Under the pieces are notes generated by a model. The model ran no database searches. It saw only the letters and a program-made list of their open reading frames with translations, and was not told the DNA's origin. This document shows, piece by piece, positions 14,983-19,227 of a stretch of DNA of 19,227 nt. Source of the stretch: an uncultured Parafilimonas sp. (GTDB lineage: Bacteria; Bacteroidota; Bacteroidia; Chitinophagales; Chitinophagaceae); the NCBI GenBank assembly GCA_937892395.1, contig CALAGJ010000076.1:1-19227 (forward strand), given 5' to 3'. Both the position numbers and the translations under genes were made by a program. Positions within the stretch are counted from its first letter, which is position 1, and each line of letters starts with the position of its first letter.

Positions 14983-15375
14983 TGCAGATATGGCTGCAAT
15001 GATTTTTTGCTGGGTTGCCAGCATTTCTTCCGGAGATAATTTTAATTTAGGTCGAGTAAAATTCAAATCATCTGCACTATTTATGGGTACTAAGTGCACA
15101 TGTGCATGTGGCACTTCAAGACCAATAACGGCTATACCACATCGGCGGCAGGGCAAGGTAAGTTCGATAGCTTTGGCAATTGGTTTTGCAAATGCAAATA
15201 ATTGTGCAAGTGTATCATCCGGTACATCAAAAAATTTATCTATTTCAGTTTTTGGCACCACTAAAACATGCCCGGGCACCAAGGGAAAAATATCCAAGAA
15301 CGCATAGAATAATTCATTTTCTGCAATCTTATAAGAAGGTATTTCACCGGCTATTATTTTTGAGAATATACTCAT
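14977..15375 (-). CDS. HIT family nucleotide hydrolase/transferase
   Basis: A protein of 132 residues in the histidine triad superfamily, cytoplasmic. It opens with the family-typical MSIFSKIIAGEIPSYKI and has FLDIFPLVPGHVLVVPK (26-42) and the triad HAHVHLVPI (90-98), where His90, His92 and His94 are the H-x-H-x-H of the nucleotide-binding loop. HINT-like members hydrolyse AMP conjugates such as adenosine phosphoramidates; the real substrate is unknown. The C-terminus (SPEEMLATQQKIIAAISAS) is short and helical. The gene begins 12 bp after the stop of greA on the same strand, so they are probably co-transcribed, and it overlaps ruvC by six bases at the 3' end. A CxxC pair (76, 79) is present, but no zinc site can be argued from it. 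Confidence 0.93.
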   Translation of the reverse strand: MSIFSKIIAGEIPSYKIAENELFYAFLDIFPLVPGHVLVVPKTEIDKFFDVPDDTLAQLFAFAKPIAKAIELTLPCRRCGIAVIGLEVPHAHVHLVPINSADDLNFTRPKLKLSPEEMLATQQKIIAAISAS

Positions 15376-15387
15376 CTAAACAATATT

Positions 15388-15861
15388 TTAAATATTGATG
15401 TCTTCAATTTTAAATTTAATCATGCCATTAGGCACTTGCACTTCAGCAATTTCTCCTTTCTGCTTTCCCATTAAACCTTTGCCAATGGGTGAAGAAGCCG
15501 ATATTTTTCCTGCTTTTAAATCCGCTTCTTTTTCACCAACAACCTGATAGGTAATCGTTTTTTTGGTACCCATATTGGTGATGGTTACTTTGGTGAGTAA
15601 GGATACTTTGCTCGTATCTATATTGCTGCTATCTACTATGCGAGCATTGGCAATCTGACTTTCCAATAATTTTATTTTTGCTTCCAACATACCCTGTGCT
15701 TCTTTAGCAGCATCGTATTCGGCATTCTCTTTTAAGTCGCCTTTTTCTCTTGCTTCTGCTATTGCCCTGGAGGCAGCGGGACGCTCTACACCTTTCATCC
15801 TTTGCAAATCTTCACGCATTTTTTCAAATGCTTCATTAGATACATATACTGCATCACTCAT
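15388..15861 (-). CDS. greA: Transcription elongation factor GreA
   Basis: A 157-residue factor that enters the RNA polymerase secondary channel and stimulates cleavage of backtracked RNA. The N-terminal coiled coil (about 10-75) has the tip REKGDLKENAEYDAAKEAQG with Asp42 and Glu45, the acidic pair that coordinates the second Mg2+. The C-terminal FKBP-like domain (about 80-157) shows VTITNMGTKKTITYQVVGEKEAD and SSPIGKGLMGKQKGEIAEVQVP. Length is normal. The ATG at 15861 gives MSDAVYVSNEAFEKM. It heads a two-gene operon with the HIT gene. Upstream is a good promoter match (15931-15962), and between it and the start a hairpin with a T run (15886-15922), so the leader may terminate transcription early. 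In E. coli the greA leader also produces short terminated RNAs (GraL). Confidence 0.96.
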   Translation of the reverse strand: MSDAVYVSNEAFEKMREDLQRMKGVERPAASRAIAEAREKGDLKENAEYDAAKEAQGMLEAKIKLLESQIANARIVDSSNIDTSKVSLLTKVTITNMGTKKTITYQVVGEKEADLKAGKISASSPIGKGLMGKQKGEIAEVQVPNGMIKFKIEDINI

Positions 15862-15885
15862 ACTCTTTCTAATCTTTAAAATGAC

Positions 15886-15922
15886 AAAAAAAATACAACG
15901 CTACAATTGATTTGCAGCGTTG
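15886..15922 (-). terminator. Hairpin with T run between rsmE and greA
   Basis: On the minus strand CAACGCT (15922-15916), a 13-base loop, AGCGTTG (15902-15896), then TA and eight T. It begins 73 bases after the rsmE stop and ends 24 bases before the greA start. It is either the rsmE terminator or, since a greA promoter match lies upstream of it, an attenuator in the greA leader. Confidence 0.75.
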
Positions 15923-15930
15923 CACTGCAA

Positions 15931-15962
15931 CAAAATTAGGCTTTTAGCAAATTGCATCCAAA
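15931..15962 (-). promoter_or_regulatory. Candidate promoter of the greA-HIT operon
   Basis: On the minus strand TTTG (15962-15959), 20 bases, TAATTTTG (15938-15931). This is an exact match to the Bacteroidota primary sigma consensus TTTG-N19(+/-)-TAnnTTTG, and the best one in the window. The transcript would start at about 15925, at the foot of the 15886-15922 hairpin. Confidence 0.5.
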
Positions 15963-15995
15963 AAAAATACAGGCGCAAGCCCTGAGCATAACAGT

Positions 15996-16700
15996 TTATA
16001 ATTTAGCCAAACAAATGATAGAGGTAAGTGCAGCCGTTTCTGTACGCAGTCTATTTGATCCAAGATGTACAGGCTCAAAATCATTTTCGATAGCAAGCTG
16101 TGTTTCATTCAAAGTAAAATCACCCTCCGGGCCAATAGCAATAGTAAATGCATCAGGCTTAGCCAATTCATGTATATGTTTTTTGGATCCCGTATTACAA
16201 TGTGCTATTATCTTTAGCCCTGGCAATGTTTTGCTGTAAAAAAAAGTTTTACTGCTTACTGGTAAGGACAATTCGGGTAGCCAAGTTTGCTTGCTTTGGA
16301 GCATGGCAGATACAATAATTTGTTTGAATCGTTCTATTTTAAAATGTTGCTTTTCTGTTCTTTCACAAATGAGTGGAATAATTTTTTGAATACCAATTTC
16401 AGTAGCTTTTTCTATCAGCCATTCTATCCTGCTTTGATTTTTTAATAAAGAAACTGCCAGCACAATATTTTGAGTTGGAGCTTCCGTAAATGAAGAATTA
16501 ATGATATTAACTGTACCCGTTTTTTTTGTGGCTGATAGGATTACACAAGTATGTAAATAACCTCGTCCATCGGTTAATGCTATTTGATCTTTGGCTTGTA
16601 AGCGCAATACCTGAAATGCATGTTTGGCTGTAAGCTCACTCAACTCAAACATTGAGGTTGCTGTTGTAATATCCTGTTCGTAAAATATTGGTAAAGACAT
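15996..16700 (-). CDS. rsmE: 16S rRNA (uracil1498-N3)-methyltransferase RsmE
   Basis: A 234-residue SPOUT-class methyltransferase that methylates U1498 of 16S rRNA in the 30S subunit using S-adenosylmethionine. The N-terminal PUA-like domain (about 1-72) includes HAFQVLRLQAKDQIALTDGRG. The trefoil-knot domain shows LLKNQSRIEWLIEKATEIGI (84-103), ICERTEK, the IAIGPEGDFTLNE loop (188-200) and HLGSNRLRTETAALTSI (212-228), which form the cofactor knot. The motif beginning SAMLQSKQTWLPEL takes the place of the Gln-Arg-Pro segment, as usual in this phylum. Length is typical. It starts at the ATG at 16700; the 136 bp upstream hold a near-palindrome but no clear promoter. It is followed by the 15886-15922 hairpin. 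Confidence 0.95.
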   Translation of the reverse strand: MSLPIFYEQDITTATSMFELSELTAKHAFQVLRLQAKDQIALTDGRGYLHTCVILSATKKTGTVNIINSSFTEAPTQNIVLAVSLLKNQSRIEWLIEKATEIGIQKIIPLICERTEKQHFKIERFKQIIVSAMLQSKQTWLPELSLPVSSKTFFYSKTLPGLKIIAHCNTGSKKHIHELAKPDAFTIAIGPEGDFTLNETQLAIENDFEPVHLGSNRLRTETAALTSIICLAKL

Positions 16701-16782
16701 CTATAATTTTGAATGGGTAATAAAGTGATTTCCAAAAGTGAGATGAAAAATAGTTTAAAATAAATGCATGTAGTCGATTATA

Positions 16783-16800
16783 AATGGATGTACATCTATT
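16783..16800. promoter_or_regulatory. Near-palindrome upstream of rsmE
   Basis: AATGGATGTACATCTATT contains the perfect 10-mer GATGTACATC, flanked by three further complementary pairs after one mismatch. It lies about 85 bases before the rsmE start, just past the end of ogt. It could be an operator, with no independent support. Confidence 0.2.
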
Positions 16801-16836
16801 CAAAAAATAAAGGCAAATAGCAGGCAATCATTATTG

Positions 16837-17343
16837 CTAAAACAAAGTCTGTATGCCATTCTTTATACGAAATTCATGTTGCAAAAGCCATTTTTTTCGC
16901 ATCAGACCACCCGCATATCCGGTCAAAGATTTATTGCTGCCTATAACCCTATGGCAGGGCACAATAATGGCAATTTTATTTTTACCATTTGTCGTACCTA
17001 CAGCACGCACCGCTTTTTCATCACCTACCTGCTTGGCTATTTGAAGATAGGAGGCTGTATTGCCAAAAGGTATGCTGAGCAATTCGCCCCAAACCTTTTG
17101 TTGAAATGCAGTGCCTTCCTGATGTACGGGTATTGAAAATGCTCTCCGCTTGCCATTAAAATATTCAATCAATTGCTCTGTACATTGATGTATTACTTCG
17201 CTTACACCAGGTTCGCCATGTATCATTTGCTGCATATTATCTACAAAAGAAATTTCTGTAATATAATGTTCTGTAGCACCAATAAGCAGCAGGCCTGCGG
17301 GGCTTTGATAATAGGTGTAGTACAATCCGGTAATTGTTTGCAT
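16837..17343 (-). CDS. ogt: Methylated-DNA--protein-cysteine methyltransferase (Ogt/AGT)
   Basis: A 168-residue suicide repair protein that takes the alkyl group from O6-alkylguanine (and O4-alkylthymine) onto its own cysteine. The N-terminal half (about 1-75) is the variable ribonuclease-like domain. The C-terminal domain has GTAFQQKVWGELLSIPFGNT (77-96), SYLQIAKQVGDEKAVRAVG (98-116) with the DNA-binding helix-turn-helix, and the active site IVPCHRVIGSN (127-137) with Cys130, followed by TGYAGGLMRKKWLLQHE. No Ada-type transcription activator domain is attached, so it is the plain repair form. It begins six bases after the stop of csaA on the same strand, which suggests a two-gene operon. GTTNGKNKIAI replaces the more usual AN-x-NP form, a mild variation. 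Confidence 0.95.
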   Translation of the reverse strand: MQTITGLYYTYYQSPAGLLLIGATEHYITEISFVDNMQQMIHGEPGVSEVIHQCTEQLIEYFNGKRRAFSIPVHQEGTAFQQKVWGELLSIPFGNTASYLQIAKQVGDEKAVRAVGTTNGKNKIAIIVPCHRVIGSNKSLTGYAGGLMRKKWLLQHEFRIKNGIQTLF

Positions 17344-17349
17344 AAATGA

Positions 17350-17679
17350 TTATCCCATTTTACTTCCATTTGGCACATTCCGTTCGGGCTGCAGCAATAC
17401 TACTTCATTTATATCATCATATAAACCAAGTACCAAACATTCACTATAAAAATTTGCTATTTGTTTTACAGGAAAATTAACAACAGCAATTACTTGCCTT
17501 TGCAGCAAGCTGGTCTCATCATAATACTTAGTGATTTGTGCAGATGATTTTTTTATGCCCATCGGCCCAAAGTCAATAGTGAGTTGGTATGCAGGTTTTC
17601 TGGCTTTGGGAAATGCTTCCACTGATATGATGGTGCCACACCTAATATCTACTTTTTCAAAATCTGCCCATTCAATCAT
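17350..17679 (-). CDS. csaA: CsaA-type tRNA-binding domain protein
   Basis: A 109-residue OB-fold protein, the stand-alone version of the tRNA-binding domain found at the C-terminus of some methionyl-tRNA synthetases. CsaA proteins are homodimers that bind tRNA and were reported to have chaperone-like or export-linked activity. Family marks are FEKVDIRCGTIISVEAFPKA (8-27), KPAYQLTIDFGPMGIKKSSA (28-47), VIAVVNFPVKQIANFYSECL (64-83, where NFPxxQI is nearly invariant) and the ending LLQPERNVPNGSKMG. Length and ends fit the family exactly. It is the first gene of the pair with ogt, six bases apart, and divergent from osmC across 69 bases. Why a tRNA-binding protein should be expressed with an alkyltransferase is not evident. 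Confidence 0.93.
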   Translation of the reverse strand: MIEWADFEKVDIRCGTIISVEAFPKARKPAYQLTIDFGPMGIKKSSAQITKYYDETSLLQRQVIAVVNFPVKQIANFYSECLVLGLYDDINEVVLLQPERNVPNGSKMG

Positions 17680-17748
17680 TTTATTTGTTTATTCTGTTTT
17701 TTTATTTTCAATTTGCCGCTCAATGTACAAACAAAAAAATATTTTTTT

Positions 17749-18162
17749 ATGAAACGACATGCTACAGCCGTGTGGATGGGAACCGGAAAAGAGGGTAATG
17801 GTAGTTTAAGCACCCAAAGTGGTACCCTTACAAATACCCAGTATTCTTATAAAAGTAGGTTTGAAGATGGAGTAGGTACAAACCCAGAAGAATTAGTAGC
17901 TGCAGCTCATGCAGGTTGTTTTTGTATGAAGCTCAGCTTTGTGCTTGGAGCTGCCGGTTTTGCACCAGACAAACTACAATGCACAGCACATATTACTTTA
18001 GAGAATGGCGCTGTAACTGCATCTCACTTGGTATTGGATGCTTCCGTGCCAGGTATCAGCAAAGAAGCATTTGATGCCTGCACTGCTGATGCAAAGGAAA
18101 ATTGTCCGATTAGTAAATTATTAAATGCAAGTATTAGTTTAGACGCTACGCTTAATGCTTAA
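17749..18162 (+). CDS. osmC: OsmC family peroxiredoxin
   Basis: A 137-residue thiol peroxidase of the OsmC/Ohr superfamily that reduces organic hydroperoxides in the cytoplasm. It matches OsmC closely: GNGSLSTQSGTLTN (17-30), FEDGVGTNPEELVAAAHAGC (38-57) with the peroxidatic Cys57, and KENCPISKLLNASISLDATL (116-135) with the resolving Cys119. An extra cysteine occurs at 59. I start at the ATG at 17749 (MKRHATAVWMGTG). The frame is open back to a TTG at 17713, but the added MPLNVQTKKYFF does not fit the family. The gene is divergent from csaA, and the GNAT gene begins eight bases after its stop, suggesting co-transcription. Confidence 0.94.
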   Translation: MKRHATAVWMGTGKEGNGSLSTQSGTLTNTQYSYKSRFEDGVGTNPEELVAAAHAGCFCMKLSFVLGAAGFAPDKLQCTAHITLENGAVTASHLVLDASVPGISKEAFDACTADAKENCPISKLLNASISLDATLNA

Positions 18163-18170
18163 TTTTTGCT

Positions 18171-18620
18171 ATGAGTAATGAAATCATGATTAGAATAGCC
18201 GGTTTTGCAGATGCTGCAGAATTGGCTTTTTTATTTGATCAATATCGTATGTTTTATGATCAGCCAACTGATATAAATGGTGCAAGAAAATTTATCAGTG
18301 AAAGGCTACAACTCAAGGACAGTGCAGTCTTTTTGGCTTTTTTAGGTGAGCAAGCCGTTGGATTTACACAGTTATATCCCATCTTTACATCTGTGGGCAT
18401 GCAGCGTAGTTGGTTATTGAATGATTTATTTGTAACAGAGTCCGCAAGAGGAAAAAAAGTAGCTACACAATTATTAGAGACTGCCAAACATTTTGCAAAA
18501 AGTAGAAACAGCAAATGGCTGTTATTACAAACAGGCGCCGATAATTTTCATGCACAAGCACTCTATGAAAAAGATGGTTGGAAAAAACAATCTGATTTCT
18601 TTTATCAGTTTGATCTATAG
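18171..18620 (+). CDS. GNAT family N-acetyltransferase
   Basis: A 149-residue GCN5-related acetyltransferase that transfers an acetyl group from acetyl-CoA to an amine. MIRIAGFADAAELAFLFDQY (6-25) is the usual opening helix region. Beta strand 4 with motif A is LLNDLFVTESARGKKVATQL (82-101); R/GKKVA forms the pyrophosphate-binding loop. The ending WLLLQTGADNFHAQALYEKDGWKKQSDFFYQ is motif B with the family-typical AQALYEKDGW. The substrate (small molecule, tRNA, protein or antibiotic) cannot be told from this. It follows osmC at eight bases on the same strand, so it may respond to the same conditions. No terminator is seen in the 83 bases to the next, convergent gene. Confidence 0.9.
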   Translation: MSNEIMIRIAGFADAAELAFLFDQYRMFYDQPTDINGARKFISERLQLKDSAVFLAFLGEQAVGFTQLYPIFTSVGMQRSWLLNDLFVTESARGKKVATQLLETAKHFAKSRNSKWLLLQTGADNFHAQALYEKDGWKKQSDFFYQFDL

Positions 18621-18703
18621 ATTGAACAAGTTTTTATATTCATAATTTCCATTTCAAAATAAGCAGTTCGCAAATTATTGATTAACCAGTTTTTGCCTGT
18701 ATT

Positions 18704-19099
18704 TTATTCCAATTTTTTAAACTCATGATTACAAGAAAAACAATGGTAGGAATTTTCTATACCTAAGGGTACAGAAAAAAATGAAAAAGTCAATATAGCT
18801 GAAATCCAATTTTTAGGTTTAGCTGCTACCATAAATTGCACATCATGACTACCGCAATTTGGGCATTGCATTAATCTTTTTTTTCTTGCATCCTCAGCCT
18901 CAAACATAGCAATTGATTTTGCATAATCATTTTCCCAAACCTGAAGTTTAATATCTCCAAATATATAATTGATAGAGGGCAATATCGAGGCCGTATTTTC
19001 ATCCATTAAATAAGACGCTATTCCTTCGGATTCAAGAAATCCAACTGCTAAATTAGCATCAATGTAATTGTCGTAAGATCTAATGTTGATTAATTTCAT
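18704..19099 (-). CDS. DUF2007-type protein with zinc ribbon and membrane segment
   Basis: A 131-residue protein with two parts. The N-terminal about 70 residues (IRSYDNYIDANLAVGFLESE, then GIASYLMDENTASILPSINY, then GDIKLQVWENDYAKSIAMFE) match the DUF2007 pattern, a small ferredoxin-like domain that resembles signal-transducing proteins. CPNCG at 79-83 and CFSC at 120-123 form a likely zinc ribbon, interrupted by one hydrophobic segment (NWISAILTFSFFSVPLG, about 97-113). Such an arrangement is found in small Bacteroidota proteins; the function is unknown, and metal binding is inferred from the cysteines. The start is the ATG at 19099. It ends 83 bases from the convergent GNAT gene; no partner gene is nearby on this strand. 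Confidence 0.8.
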   Translation of the reverse strand: MKLINIRSYDNYIDANLAVGFLESEGIASYLMDENTASILPSINYIFGDIKLQVWENDYAKSIAMFEAEDARKKRLMQCPNCGSHDVQFMVAAKPKNWISAILTFSFFSVPLGIENSYHCFSCNHEFKKLE

Positions 19100-19227
19100 G
19101 ACTAATATAATAATTGAATAGGGTGGTAAAAGACATAATGAAGATAGCTATTTCTTAATTGCAGAATAAAGTTTTAGAAGTACTGATTTAGTTACACCAA
19201 TTTTAGTTGATTAATAAAAACCGGCTG
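19100..19227. other. Right-edge region without a supported gene
   Basis: 128 AT-rich bases upstream of the DUF2007 gene. No frame with a start longer than a few codons is present. The last bases, read on the minus strand as AGCCGGTTTTTATT, could be the right arm and T run of a terminator for a minus-strand gene beyond the window, but the left arm is cut off. Confidence 0.4.

Noticed and set aside
15092..15113. Palindrome-like GTGCACATGTGC sequence within the HIT gene
   Set aside because: It encodes the HAHVH histidine triad on the minus strand; the symmetry comes from the codons.
14977..18162. A DNA-damage or oxidative-stress island (ruvC, ogt, osmC)
   Set aside because: The genes are in different units and orientations, mixed with rsmE, greA and csaA. 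They are common housekeeping genes, and nothing suggests joint regulation.
19150..19210. Short minus-strand reading ending in SVLLKLYSAIKK as the end of a gene entering from the right
   Set aside because: The frame has a stop (TAA) only about 20 codons upstream inside the window, so it cannot be the tail of a longer gene unless that stop is an error.

Overview
The window looks like a chromosomal segment of a low-GC Bacteroidota bacterium, probably of the Chitinophagaceae/Sphingobacteriia type. The evidence is AT-rich intergenic DNA, almost no Shine-Dalgarno sequences before starts, promoter-like elements of the Bacteroidota form (TTTG about 19-20 nt before TAnnTTTG), and protein types common in that phylum: a VPS10/BNR propeller protein, a short-tailed HIT protein, an OsmC and a DUF2007-zinc-ribbon protein. 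No rRNA, tRNA, CRISPR array, transposase or phage gene is visible.

Left part (1-3035): a minus-strand pair made of an MBOAT O-acyltransferase and the first 105 residues of an SGNH-like partner suggests O-acylation of a cell-surface polymer. A divergent family 2 glycosyltransferase fits the same surface-glycan theme. A 91-residue secreted protein of unknown function is convergent with the glycosyltransferase.

Centre-left (3036-7133): an 820-bp region holds a dispersed hairpin repeat, two perfect palindromes and a 51-codon membrane-protein gene. It leads into a long flotillin/SPFH protein with four repeated N-terminal modules, followed by a 93-residue membrane protein and a strong terminator. 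A secreted LolA-like protein with its own terminator comes next.

Centre (7175-13395): a 1057-residue secreted beta-propeller protein with eleven Asp-box motifs and a terminator, a LolC/LolE-type permease, and an mgtE magnesium channel gene broken by one in-frame TAA at codon 73. The gaps on both sides of mgtE carry small perfect hairpins, including three copies of a repeat whose fourth copy lies at 3162-3182.

Right part (13396-19227): compact housekeeping genes. These are a crotonase-type enoyl-CoA hydratase, ruvC, a greA-HIT operon whose leader contains a terminator-like hairpin, rsmE, csaA-ogt, osmC followed by a GNAT acetyltransferase, and a DUF2007/zinc-ribbon membrane protein. Several deal with nucleic-acid or oxidative damage (ruvC, ogt, osmC), but they sit in separate transcription units and do not form a system.

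I see no clear new defence or mobile system. The points most worth a second look are the flotillin module with its small membrane proteins and palindromes, the interrupted mgtE, the possible attenuator before greA, and the small dispersed hairpin family.
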